Positions 18,550-26,685 of a DNA stretch of 64,000 nt are shown here, piece after piece. Source of the stretch: Pedobacter punctiformis. Its GTDB lineage: Bacteria; Bacteroidota; Bacteroidia; Sphingobacteriales; Sphingobacteriaceae. The first letter of the stretch is position 1, and each line of letters opens with the position of its first letter. The position numbers were made by a program, and so were the translations under genes. The notes beneath the pieces were generated by a model. It did not search any database and was not told the DNA's origin. It saw only the letters and a list, made by a program, of their open reading frames with translations. Where the stretch lies: positions 124,001 to 188,000 of the forward strand of contig NZ_JAPWGM010000005.1 in NCBI RefSeq assembly GCF_027213715.1. Reading direction: 5' to 3'.

Positions 18550-20544
18550 ATGAAAAAAATATTCCTATTCCTTTTATTCGCATATGCTGGCGCTGCTAAC
18601 GCACAGTATGTGGTAGATTATAAAAAAGTTGCTGATACTTATTTTCAAAATAAAGACTATTATGCAGCATCAACCTTTTACAAAAAAGCCTTAAAAATTG
18701 AGGGAGACAGTACACAAGCCATCATTCCTTATGGCAAAGATAAGCGGCCAGCCAAAGAAGAAAAGATAGTAGAAGATTATGAAGGTTCAGTATATAATCT
18801 GGCAGAATCAAGCCGTTTATACCGCGAATTTTCAGAAGCCGAAAAATATTATGCAGTTGCCAGTACCTTTACCAATACAAGGTATAGAAAAGCCATGTTT
18901 TATTATGGAGAAAGTTTAAGGTCAAATAAGAAATTTCCGGAAGCCATTAAGGCTTTTGAAGAATTTATCAGTAAAAATAGTAATGATTTATTTGTAAAAA
19001 CCGCTCAAAGAGAAATTCTTTCCTGCAAATTTGCAATGGACGAAATGCGTTATCCCCGCATGGTGCAGATAAAAAAAATACCCAATCATATCAACGGATT
19101 GGGTTCTAACTATGCTGCGGTTAAAATTAATGATGAATTTTATTTTACATCATCCAGACCGGTTGCTGTAGCTGCAAAACGAGATATTGTGAAAACAGAA
19201 GAGGGTAGCGTACAGGTTTCAACAAAAGCCAATCCATTTATCAATAATATTTATAGTGCTAAAATACCAGTAAACTCAAGTGAAGAAATTGCAGTAAATC
19301 AAGTAAATCTCAACTTTTCAAGAGGAGTAGAAATTGCGGCTACTACTTTTCATCCGGCCGGAAATGTAGCGTATTTTACAGTGTGGGCAGATAAAGAGAA
19401 ATATTCAATCTACAGCGCAACTAAAACAGGCGGTAAATGGTCTGATCCAAAACCATTAGGCTTGGAGGTAAACAGTAAAGATTTTAATTCATCACAACCA
19501 TTTGTAACTTCAGACGGAAAGTTTTTACTTTTCTCTTCTGATCGTTCAGGCGGTTATGGAAAATTTGACCTTTGGTATTGTTCTATCCGGTCAGACGGAT
19601 CCATGGGGCAGGCAGTAAATTTAGGCCCAACCATTAATACCGAAAATGATGAAAGGGCGCCTTACTATAATGTGTCAACAAAAAAACTTCTTTTTAGTAC
19701 CGATGGAAGAATTGGTCTGGGTGGTTTAGACTTTTTTGAATCAGAAGGCGATTTAATTACCTGGTCTGAGCCAAGAAACATGGGCTATCCTTTTAATTCA
19801 TCAAAAGATGACGCGTATTTTTCTGCTATTGATGCACGTGGCGACAGAGGTTACATCAGTTCTGACCGGGAGTCAACATGTTGTTTGGAAATTTTTGAAA
19901 TAAAAAAAGAGTTTTTCTCCATCACCGGTATTTTGGCTGATTGTAAAACTAAAAAACCTTTAGCTGGCGCCACCGTTTCAATTGTAAACTACGAGGGAGA
20001 ACAAAAAATGACCACCGGAAATGATGGGAAATACCTGCTTAAAGTGGATGCGAAAAGACCAGTTAAACTTCAGTTTTCAAAAGATAATTATTTCTCCATG
20101 ACCAAAAATTATGTTTACGAAGAAATGGCGAAAGCAGATACTTTGATTTCTAAAGATTATTGCATCAGTCCATTCAGAATTAACATACCAATTGTACTGG
20201 ATAATGTGTACTATGAATTTAACAGTGCAGAGTTAACCGAACCATCGAAGAAAGTTCTGGATGCTTTATTCATCATTATGGATGATAATCCTGAAATGGA
20301 AATCGAACTGGGTGCGCATACCGATGCCATTGGGACTGATGAATACAATCAAAGTTTATCAGAAAGAAGAGCACAATCTTGTGTGGATTACCTCATCAGT
20401 AAAAATATTGCAGCCGCCAGAATGACTGCTAAGGGTTACGGAGAAAAAGTACCAATTGCACCGAATACGCTGAAAAATGGTAAGGATAATCCTGAAGGCA
20501 GGACAAAAAACAGAAGAACAGAATTTAAAGTAACAAAAAAATAA
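18550..20544 (+). CDS. PorE-like OmpA protein (TPR, beta-propeller, CRD, OmpA)
   Basis: 664 residues. The order is a signal peptide ending ANAQ, TPR-like helices (about 20-165), a PD40/WD40-like propeller (about 180-450, with SSDRSGGYGKFDLWY and similar blades), a carboxypeptidase regulatory-like domain (about 455-540, ILADCKTKKPLAGATVSI) and an OmpA C-terminal domain (about 550-664, with GAHTDAIGTDEYNQSLSERRA and NRRTEF). This is the architecture of PorE of the type IX system, which links the secretion complex to peptidoglycan. PorE itself is a lipoprotein; here no lipobox Cys is seen. It is the last gene of the adhesin operon and is followed by a terminator. Confidence 0.88.
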   Translation: MKKIFLFLLFAYAGAANAQYVVDYKKVADTYFQNKDYYAASTFYKKALKIEGDSTQAIIPYGKDKRPAKEEKIVEDYEGSVYNLAESSRLYREFSEAEKYYAVASTFTNTRYRKAMFYYGESLRSNKKFPEAIKAFEEFISKNSNDLFVKTAQREILSCKFAMDEMRYPRMVQIKKIPNHINGLGSNYAAVKINDEFYFTSSRPVAVAAKRDIVKTEEGSVQVSTKANPFINNIYSAKIPVNSSEEIAVNQVNLNFSRGVEIAATTFHPAGNVAYFTVWADKEKYSIYSATKTGGKWSDPKPLGLEVNSKDFNSSQPFVTSDGKFLLFSSDRSGGYGKFDLWYCSIRSDGSMGQAVNLGPTINTENDERAPYYNVSTKKLLFSTDGRIGLGGLDFFESEGDLITWSEPRNMGYPFNSSKDDAYFSAIDARGDRGYISSDRESTCCLEIFEIKKEFFSITGILADCKTKKPLAGATVSIVNYEGEQKMTTGNDGKYLLKVDAKRPVKLQFSKDNYFSMTKNYVYEEMAKADTLISKDYCISPFRINIPIVLDNVYYEFNSAELTEPSKKVLDALFIIMDDNPEMEIELGAHTDAIGTDEYNQSLSERRAQSCVDYLISKNIAAARMTAKGYGEKVPIAPNTLKNGKDNPEGRTKNRRTEFKVTKK

Positions 20545-20568
20545 ACCTAGACTCCTTATATCCCAAGA

Positions 20569-20597
20569 GCCGTCTCCGCATGGAGATGGCTTTTTTG
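20569..20597 (+). terminator. rho-independent terminator of the adhesin operon
   Basis: A 9-bp stem, GCCGTCTCC (20569-20577) with GGAGATGGC (20582-20590) including one G-T pair, has a 4-nt loop and is followed by TTTTTTG. Confidence 0.85.
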
Positions 20598-20674
20598 TTT
20601 TTAAACCAAAAGATATTCATCAGTACATTCATTATTAACATAATCTTTGTAATTTTCGCAGATCATTAAAATAA

Positions 20675-23482
20675 ATGAAATTAAATATCCACCCGGTTGT
20701 AATTTTCAGGACTCCAAAATTTTCCTGTCAAGCCAATTTAATGGCCTCCTGGGACGAACTTAAACAGGATATTGCCATTTCTTCCGATACTTTTTATCAA
20801 GCCATAAAAGATATAAAGGCTGAAGAATTAGCCGGGTTGCCACCAAAAATTTATTTCACCATCTGGAAGTATTTTAACCGGGCAAAATACCGGTCAACAC
20901 CTTACGGTACATTTGCCAGTTTTGGTCTGTTAAAAGATGCCATTAAACCCTATCCTGAAACTATAAGGATAAACGAATTACAACAGGTACACCGGTTTAT
21001 AGACTGGCCTTATAAAAATAATATCCAGTTTAATATTCAGGATTTGCTGTTTAAAAATTGCCTGCTTTTTAGCAATACCAGTTATTACAATGCGGCAAAT
21101 AGTATTCGTTATATCGCCTGCACAGAAGGGGTATTTGAACTGGCAGAAATAGATGACGATCCTTTTGTGAAACAAATCCTGGAGGCTTGTTTAAAGCCTG
21201 TTAAAACCAATGATTTAATTAGCAACCTGCAGCTTGATGATGCCGGGAAAGTATCTCTGTTCACTTTGCTTGAAGATATGCACGCGCTTCAGTTGATATT
21301 TACAGATTATGATCCTAATATTATTGGAGAAGATTATTTTGAACGCATTAATATAATTCCTCAAAATAATTTACCTGAATATTTAATTGCACAGCGTGAG
21401 GTAAGTTCAGGCCACATTGACGAAAGCTTATTACAACATGTTCCGGAGTTGGTTCAGTTTTTACATAAGGTTGTTCCACAGGTTGAGAAAGAATCATTAA
21501 CCGGTTTCATTAACCGGTTTAAAAAGAAATTTGAGAAAAAAGAAGTGCCATTGCTTTTAGCCCTGGACCCTGAGATGGGGGTTGGTTATGATGAACTGGA
21601 ACAGGCAGGAGATCAGGACGATTTTGTAACCCGGTTTAAGCACAACACAGATCATCAAAAGACTGAAATTGAATTAAAATCAGTTTTAAGAAATGAACTT
21701 ATAGCAGAAAGCTTTGAAAAAGGGAAAACACTTTTTTTAAACAAATCGCTTTTTAAGTTAAATGAAAACTCCAGGCCAATTCCAAATTCATTTAGTTTAA
21801 TGATGAACATTTGCGATGGAGTAGTACACGTTGACCAGATAGGAGGGGTAACAGCCAATGCCCTGAGCGGACGTTTTACCCTCGCCGGAAAAGATGTTTT
21901 AGAAAATAGCATTGAAATTGCCCGGATAGAGCAAAATGCAAATCCAGAGGTTTTGTTTTTTGATGTAGCTTATACCGTTGAAGCCAATGTGGATAATATT
22001 AACAGGCGAAAATTAATTTATAACCATCAACTTTCTATTTTAAACTTTGATACCTCACACGATCCGCTAAGTCTTCGTGATATTATGATTTCGGTTAATG
22101 GAGATGAAATCATACTGAGATCTGAAAAACTTGGAAAAAGGATTGTCCCTAAAATGGCATCCGCCTATAATTATACCCGCTCCGATCTTTCGGTATTCAG
22201 GTTGCTTTGCGATTTGCAGCATCATGGCATTCAAACCAATCTTAATATTTGTCTCAAAGCCTTATTTCCCGGCTTAGCCTACTATCCAAGACTTCAGTAT
22301 AAAAACATTGTATTGAACGAGGCCAAATGGCAAATAAAAAAGGAAAATCTGTTTAAAGCCAATAACGATCAACCCTCTGTTCAACAGTGCCGTGCTTACC
22401 TGCAGGAAATTGGTTTAAGTCCCTATTTTAAAACAGGCTTGTCTGATCAAACCTTATGTTTTAACCTAAATAGTGATGAAGATCTATCCATGTTTATGCA
22501 ATATTTACAAAAGCACAAAGAAGTTTCTTTGGAAGAGGTGTGTTTGCCGGAAGAAAGTTTAATTAAGGATCAAAAATTACAACCTTACTTTGGGCAGTTC
22601 ATTGTAGGTCTTTACCATACCGAAAAAGTTTACAGGGAAGTAACCAATACAAAACGTCGTGAAAACAATGCTGTAAAACAAATTTTCCTTCCGGGAAGGG
22701 AATGGTTGTATTTTGAAATTTATTGTCATCAGCAAAGGGCAGATCAAATATTAACAGGCCCGATTGCCAGCTTTTTAAACACTCATGAAGAAAATATCAG
22801 GCAATGGTTTTTTGTCCGCTATCATGAAAACGGAGATCATTTAAGGTTTAGAGTATTGTTAAATAATATAGATGATGGATATAAACTAACTGCCGCACTA
22901 TCCAACGATCTGGAACAAGATCTTTTGGCAGGTTTGGTATCAGATGTTCAAATTAAAACTTATAAGCGTGAAACTGCCCGTTATGGAAATGATTTGATTG
23001 AAAAGGCCGAAGAACATTTCTATAGAGACAGTCAGTTTGTATTATCTATTATTGAATCGCAATTTTCTAATTTTAATAAGTACAGTTTATGTGCTGCACT
23101 TGCCCATCAGATCCAAAAGGCAGAGCTATTTGATATAGCGTTTTTAGAAGTTATAAAAATAATGTCGAACTCGTTTAATGAAGAACATCATCTGGAACCT
23201 GCAGATTTCAAGAAATTAAATAATCAATATCAATTGTACCGAAAGGAAAACGTACCAGACCTTAATGAAGTTCAAATAAGCAACTTTAAACTGTTTGTAG
23301 CATCATTTATTGATATTCTGCAAGTTTGCCCTGCAGAGCGGCGAATAAGGCTTTTTAGCGATTTAATGCATATGCATGTAAACCGGTTGTTTATTAAAGA
23401 TCAGCGAAGCCATGAAATGGTGATGTATTACTTTTTGCTGAAAGAGTTACAAAGAAAAAATGCAACAGCTAAGTTACGTTAA
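20675..23482 (+). CDS. class I lanthipeptide dehydratase (LanB) with SpaB-type C-terminal domain
   Basis: 935 residues. The N-terminus (VIFRTPKFS, then YFNRAKYRSTPYGTFASFGL near residue 68) is typical of the LanB glutamylation domain, and residues about 685-930 (REWLYFEIYCHQQRADQIL, then a WFFVRYHENGDHLRFRV segment) form the thiopeptide-type elimination domain. Full-length LanB enzymes use glutamyl-tRNA to activate Ser and Thr and then eliminate to Dha or Dhb, so this one looks complete. No cyclase (LanC), transporter or protease gene lies nearby. The gene overlaps the convergent kinase gene by 9 bp. The likely substrate is the 50-residue peptide at 24734. Confidence 0.88.
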   Translation: MKLNIHPVVIFRTPKFSCQANLMASWDELKQDIAISSDTFYQAIKDIKAEELAGLPPKIYFTIWKYFNRAKYRSTPYGTFASFGLLKDAIKPYPETIRINELQQVHRFIDWPYKNNIQFNIQDLLFKNCLLFSNTSYYNAANSIRYIACTEGVFELAEIDDDPFVKQILEACLKPVKTNDLISNLQLDDAGKVSLFTLLEDMHALQLIFTDYDPNIIGEDYFERINIIPQNNLPEYLIAQREVSSGHIDESLLQHVPELVQFLHKVVPQVEKESLTGFINRFKKKFEKKEVPLLLALDPEMGVGYDELEQAGDQDDFVTRFKHNTDHQKTEIELKSVLRNELIAESFEKGKTLFLNKSLFKLNENSRPIPNSFSLMMNICDGVVHVDQIGGVTANALSGRFTLAGKDVLENSIEIARIEQNANPEVLFFDVAYTVEANVDNINRRKLIYNHQLSILNFDTSHDPLSLRDIMISVNGDEIILRSEKLGKRIVPKMASAYNYTRSDLSVFRLLCDLQHHGIQTNLNICLKALFPGLAYYPRLQYKNIVLNEAKWQIKKENLFKANNDQPSVQQCRAYLQEIGLSPYFKTGLSDQTLCFNLNSDEDLSMFMQYLQKHKEVSLEEVCLPEESLIKDQKLQPYFGQFIVGLYHTEKVYREVTNTKRRENNAVKQIFLPGREWLYFEIYCHQQRADQILTGPIASFLNTHEENIRQWFFVRYHENGDHLRFRVLLNNIDDGYKLTAALSNDLEQDLLAGLVSDVQIKTYKRETARYGNDLIEKAEEHFYRDSQFVLSIIESQFSNFNKYSLCAALAHQIQKAELFDIAFLEVIKIMSNSFNEEHHLEPADFKKLNNQYQLYRKENVPDLNEVQISNFKLFVASFIDILQVCPAERRIRLFSDLMHMHVNRLFIKDQRSHEMVMYYFLLKELQRKNATAKLR

Positions 23483-24601
23483 ACGCGAAGTATTTAAATT
23501 GGCTAAAGGGTTAATTACATCCACATCAATTTCGGTTATGTACCGGTTTAAAGGATCCTGATAAAATTTAAATTCACAAGCCTCTTTATAAAAGTTATTT
23601 AGCCTTTTGCCTATATTTTCTACACCAACATGATGGCTTTCGCCCGGCTTGCTTTTAACATCATTAATCATGTTAATGGTTTTGATGCTTAAATGATTGT
23701 TTTCGTAATTAATTTTAATCAGCGCTGGTTGGGTAGAATGAGAAACATTACCATGTTTAAAAATATTCTCAATTAAGGTTAATAAAATAAGTGGCGGAAA
23801 CCTAAGGCCGAATAAATCTCCTTTAACTTCCAGTTCTAAATTTATGGTGTTAGCCGTACGAAGTTTATGTAAATTAATTAAGTGTTCTATTTGTTCCACC
23901 TCTTCACTTAAAGGAACCATTTCAGAAGCTTCGGGCCTTTTTAGAGCATACCGCATCATTTCGGCCAGATTCATAATGGCATCTGCAGCCATAGGCGCCT
24001 TCTTTCTGGCATCGTTATAAATAAAATTTAAGGTATTAAACAGAAAGTGCGGGTTTATCTGACTGCGGAGATAGTTATTTTGAGAGTTTACCAGATCATT
24101 TTCCAGTGCCTGTTTTTCTATTTGTGTTACTAAACTCTGTCTCTCCAGTGCTTCAACTCTTTTCCTGTCTTCAAAAGATTTCATGATGTAAACATAACCC
24201 GTTGAAAATCCAATAAATAAAAGAGACCGGAAAACACATCTGGCAATGTAATCTTTATCAATAACAGGAAAATCTGTTCGGTGTATAAAATGTAATTTGA
24301 TAAATAGCAGCTGCAGACAATAAACTAGAAGAGTATAAAAAGCTATTTCGGCAAAGATTAAAAAAGGAATACCAATGATTTTAAAACTGAGCTTTTTGTT
24401 TTCTAATAAAATATTGAAAAAATAAGCATGAATATAAAAAATCGAGATGTTTACAAAGTAAAAAAGAACGTAGCTGCCTACTTGTCCAAATATGTTATTG
24501 ATTAAGCCGGCAATAATTACCTCATAAATGATATATACGCTCCAAACAATTAAATGGATTTTATATTTTTTATAAAAATTATGTAAATTTAAAAAAATCA
24601 T
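23474..24601 (-). CDS. LytS/YpdA-type sensor histidine kinase
   Basis: 375 residues. Four membrane helices fill about residues 12-145, then a coiled linker, and the His_kinase (PF06580) core with phospho-acceptor motif RSQINPHFLFNTLNFIYN (about 184-201) and a C-terminal ATPase part (PPLILLTLIENIFKHG). There is no recognisable extracellular sensing domain. The partner is the LytTR regulator upstream; they are transcribed in the same direction but separated by about 285 bp that hold the putative precursor gene on the other strand. Its 3' end overlaps lanB by 9 bp. Confidence 0.92.
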   Translation of the reverse strand: MIFLNLHNFYKKYKIHLIVWSVYIIYEVIIAGLINNIFGQVGSYVLFYFVNISIFYIHAYFFNILLENKKLSFKIIGIPFLIFAEIAFYTLLVYCLQLLFIKLHFIHRTDFPVIDKDYIARCVFRSLLFIGFSTGYVYIMKSFEDRKRVEALERQSLVTQIEKQALENDLVNSQNNYLRSQINPHFLFNTLNFIYNDARKKAPMAADAIMNLAEMMRYALKRPEASEMVPLSEEVEQIEHLINLHKLRTANTINLELEVKGDLFGLRFPPLILLTLIENIFKHGNVSHSTQPALIKINYENNHLSIKTINMINDVKSKPGESHHVGVENIGKRLNNFYKEACEFKFYQDPLNRYITEIDVDVINPLANLNTSRLT

Positions 24602-24650
24602 CTTCCTATATATTTATTAAAAAAGGGCTTTCACACCCTTAAAATGGTGT

Positions 24651-24665
24651 GTTTGTGTAAAAAAG
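24651..24665 (+). promoter_or_regulatory. putative LytTR box upstream of the precursor peptide gene
   Basis: GTTTGTGTAAAAAAG lies about 70 bp before the peptide ATG. It differs at two of 15 positions from the second unit of the tandem repeat near 25764. An inverted pair CACACC/GGTGTG (24632-24637 and 24646-24651) abuts it. Weak -7 candidates are at 24676 (TAATTTTC) and 24689. Confidence 0.45.
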
Positions 24666-24733
24666 TATAGCTGATTAATTTTCTGTTGCATCTTTACAAC
24701 ATTATTAAAAACAACTATAAAATTTAGATAATC

Positions 24734-24886
24734 ATGAAAGCTCAAAACACAACTAAACTTGCAAAAAAAACAGTATTCGTTTTTAAAAGCGCTAAGAATC
24801 AAAATAATTTCAATACAGATCCAACAACAGCAACAGCAAAAACAATCCTGACTTTTGATATCTATGATATTTCTTTCAGAAAATAG
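24734..24886 (+). CDS. candidate RiPP precursor peptide, Thr-rich and Cys-free (50 aa)
   Basis: The ORF begins MKAQNTTKLAKKTVFVFKSA, has a polar middle with FNTDPTTATAKT and ends LTFDIYDISFRK. It has nine Thr and two Ser but no Cys. Small size, a Lys-rich N-terminus like a leader, a Thr-rich C-terminal half and its place next to lanB fit a LanB substrate. The FNTDPTT stretch resembles class I lanthipeptide precursors of Sphingobacteriaceae as I remember them, which I could not check. Without Cys it cannot form lanthionine rings by itself. It lies between the kinase and regulator genes on the opposite strand, and its stop directly abuts the stop codon of the LytTR gene. Confidence 0.6.
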   Translation: MKAQNTTKLAKKTVFVFKSAKNQNNFNTDPTTATAKTILTFDIYDISFRK

Positions 24887-25630
24887 TTACTGATTTCTAT
24901 TGGATTTTAACAGACTGCTTTGAACATAGGCAAAGAAAGCCTCTTTATAGCCTTCTCCGATTTGAATCATCTCATTATTTACCAGGCGGATAATATTTCC
25001 ATCAACTTTTTTGATTGATGCCTTAGCAACAATATTTGATTTGTTTACCCTGATAAACGCATGGCTTTCAAGTGCTTTTTCAATCTCTTTCAATGTCAAA
25101 TAGGTAGTATGTGTTTCAGATTTTGTAATAATCTGAATGTAGTTTTGAAGTGCCTTGATATATAAAATATCGTCTATGGCAATATTAGAAAAAGCATACT
25201 TATGATCGCCCTTTATGTACAAAGCAGCAAGTTGATCAGCTTCTTTCGAAGCAGTTTTAGCATTTGCAGCCTCCTTTTTTAGAATCCTGTCAATACCCAA
25301 AGCAAATTTTGCAAATGAAATTGGTTTTAGCAGGTACTGGTCAGATTGTACGTCAAAAGCCTGTAAAGCATAATCTGGATGTGCGGTTGTAAAAATCAGA
25401 TACTTGGCCTTCTCTCTAATATTCTTTGCCAATTCAATTCCATTAATACCTGGCATATCAATATCCATAAACAGCAAGTCTATTTCATCTTCTATAGTAA
25501 TCTCTGTAAGCGCCTGCACGGGACTCGTAAATGTCTTAAATACCGTTAAACCCGGCATTTCAGAGATATGATCTGTTAAAACTTCTATTGCATGTTGTTC
25601 GTCGTCAATTACAACGCATTTTAAATTCAT
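24887..25630 (-). CDS. LytTR family response regulator
   Basis: I choose the ATG at 25630, giving 247 residues starting MNLKCVVIDDEQHA; the upstream TTG would add 11 unlikely residues. The receiver domain (1-120) has the acidic pair DDE, the phospho-acceptor in LLFMDIDMPG and a Lys in LLKPISF. The C-terminal LytTR DNA-binding domain (about 145-240) shows ILYIKALQNYIQI and FIRVNKSNIV. Together with the LytS-type kinase it forms a two-component system that probably controls the lanB locus. Tandem direct repeats 110-145 bp upstream are the likely binding site. Confidence 0.92.
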   Translation of the reverse strand: MNLKCVVIDDEQHAIEVLTDHISEMPGLTVFKTFTSPVQALTEITIEDEIDLLFMDIDMPGINGIELAKNIREKAKYLIFTTAHPDYALQAFDVQSDQYLLKPISFAKFALGIDRILKKEAANAKTASKEADQLAALYIKGDHKYAFSNIAIDDILYIKALQNYIQIITKSETHTTYLTLKEIEKALESHAFIRVNKSNIVAKASIKKVDGNIIRLVNNEMIQIGEGYKEAFFAYVQSSLLKSNRNQ

Positions 25631-25742
25631 GGTGCCTGATATGTGTGTTTGGAATGATTTCAATGCAAGATAAATAAAAAATGAATTGCTTTAATCATGA
25701 TGCTAAAAAAATCTTATCCCTTTTCGTCCTCAGAAATGTAGG

Positions 25743-25776
25743 GTTTCGTGTAAAATACTGGAAGGTTCGTGTAAAA
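25743..25776. promoter_or_regulatory. tandem LytTR-type direct repeat
   Basis: TTCGTGTAA occurs at 25745-25753 and 25766-25774, exactly 21 bp apart, embedded in GGTTTCGTGTAAAA and GGTTCGTGTAAAA. Nine-bp direct repeats with about 12 bp between them are the classical site of LytTR regulators such as AgrA. The pair lies between the divergent LytTR gene and the HsdR_N gene at 26009. A TATTTTTA (25794-25801) follows 28 bp after the second box and could be a rightward -7 element. Confidence 0.6.
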
Positions 25777-25829
25777 AACTTAGTCCGGCACAATATTTTT
25801 ATAACCTTTAAACTGTTTGCCAAAAACAA

Positions 25830-25916
25830 ATGATCAATAGCAATATGATTAATAAGGCTTTGGTTAAATTACATCTACCTACCCAACCTTGTGTAGCCTG
25901 TGGACAGGAAACATAG
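25830..25916 (+). CDS. possible 28-aa peptide with CxxC
   Basis: ATG at 25830 (or 25845) to TAG encodes a short peptide ending LPTQPCVACGQET. It sits 54 bp after the tandem LytTR boxes and just behind a candidate -7 element. It is very short and may be chance. The gap 25631-26008 holds nothing else that looks coding. CCTGT-GG-ACAGG within it is a 12-bp palindrome. Confidence 0.18.
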   Translation: MINSNMINKALVKLHLPTQPCVACGQET

Positions 25917-26008
25917 AAACAGGCCATACAATATTGGGTTTCGAATAGATTAACACTAAAATGTTACGTTAAAACTACCTTAAGAATATAAATTTAACAG
26001 CTATTAAA

Positions 26009-26503
26009 ATGGAACTTAAAGATGAAATTGGGCAATTTGCCGTAAGAATTAAAAAAATGCTTCCTCAAGTTCAATCTGAAGATTTAACCAGAAATGCATT
26101 GGTTATGCCTTTCATCCAGATATTGGGCTTTGATCCTTCTGAGGTTCAAACCGATGCTGTTTTAGATTTTGGCGTTAAAAAAAGCAAGAAAGTTGATTAT
26201 ACCATTATGAAAGATGGAGAGCCAACAATTTTGGTGGAATGTAAACATCATAACGATAATTTAGATATTCACGATTCACGTTTGTCTAAATATTTCCGTA
26301 AAACAAAAGCTAAATACGGTTTGCTGACTAATGGTTTGGTGTATCGTTTTTACACTGAAAAAATGGTAAGAAGTAAAAAAAGCTCTGAGCCACTATTTGA
26401 ATTTAAAATTACAGATACCAAAGCTGCAACAATTGCAAAATTGATTGAGGAGCATAAAGATTATTTTAACGTAGCGCATAAACAACCGGCTTTAGCCAGT
26501 TAA
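26009..26503 (+). CDS. stand-alone HsdR_N nuclease-like domain protein
   Basis: 164 residues consisting almost only of the type I restriction HsdR N-terminal domain. The PD-(D/E)xK signature is visible: Asp63 in KKVDYTIMKDG, then ILVECKH with Glu77 and Lys79, and KYGLLTNGLVYRFYT after it. No helicase, methylase or specificity gene is nearby, so this is not a type I restriction system. It is related to the longer protein at 56433-57497 (same order of motifs). A TAAATTTA (25989-25996) close to the -7 consensus lies 12 bp before the ATG. The gene is monocistronic and ends in a strong terminator. Confidence 0.8.
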   Translation: MELKDEIGQFAVRIKKMLPQVQSEDLTRNALVMPFIQILGFDPSEVQTDAVLDFGVKKSKKVDYTIMKDGEPTILVECKHHNDNLDIHDSRLSKYFRKTKAKYGLLTNGLVYRFYTEKMVRSKKSSEPLFEFKITDTKAATIAKLIEEHKDYFNVAHKQPALAS

Positions 26504-26527
26504 TCAAAATATATTCTAACCCAATAT

Positions 26528-26570
26528 AAAGAAAGCCCTCCTGATTTTACATCTGGAGGGCTTTCTTTTG
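26528..26570 (+). terminator. rho-independent terminator
   Basis: A 14-bp perfect stem, AAAGAAAGCCCTCC (26528-26541) with GGAGGGCTTTCTTT (26555-26568), has a 13-nt loop. It ends the HsdR_N gene. Confidence 0.88.
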
Positions 26571-26593
26571 TAATGTTATGTCGCTTGTCATTT

Positions 26594-26627
26594 GCCTGTC
26601 GAAGGATTTTTAAAGCATTCGACAGGC
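26594..26627. repeat. intergenic inverted repeat with TTCGACAGGC
   Basis: GCCTGTCGAA (26594-26603) and TTCGACAGGC (26618-26627) form a 10-bp stem with a 14-nt loop. TTCGACAGGCTCA resembles a short dispersed intergenic repeat seen in many bacterial genomes; its function is unknown. Confidence 0.5.
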
Positions 26628-26685
26628 TCATCATAACAACATTATAAAAATCGTCATTACTTTATGATTTGCAATAACAACCTCA

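Noticed and set aside
24617..24802. 61-residue minus-strand ORF opposite the precursor peptide gene
   Set aside because: Composition is that of antisense AT-rich DNA, and the plus-strand peptide fits the locus better.
26009..26503. Fragment of a broken type I restriction gene
   Set aside because: It has its own start, stop and terminator and an intact active site, and no remnants of hsdR, hsdM or hsdS flank it.
26594..26627. Attachment site of an integrated element
   Set aside because: No tRNA, integrase or second copy is visible within the window.
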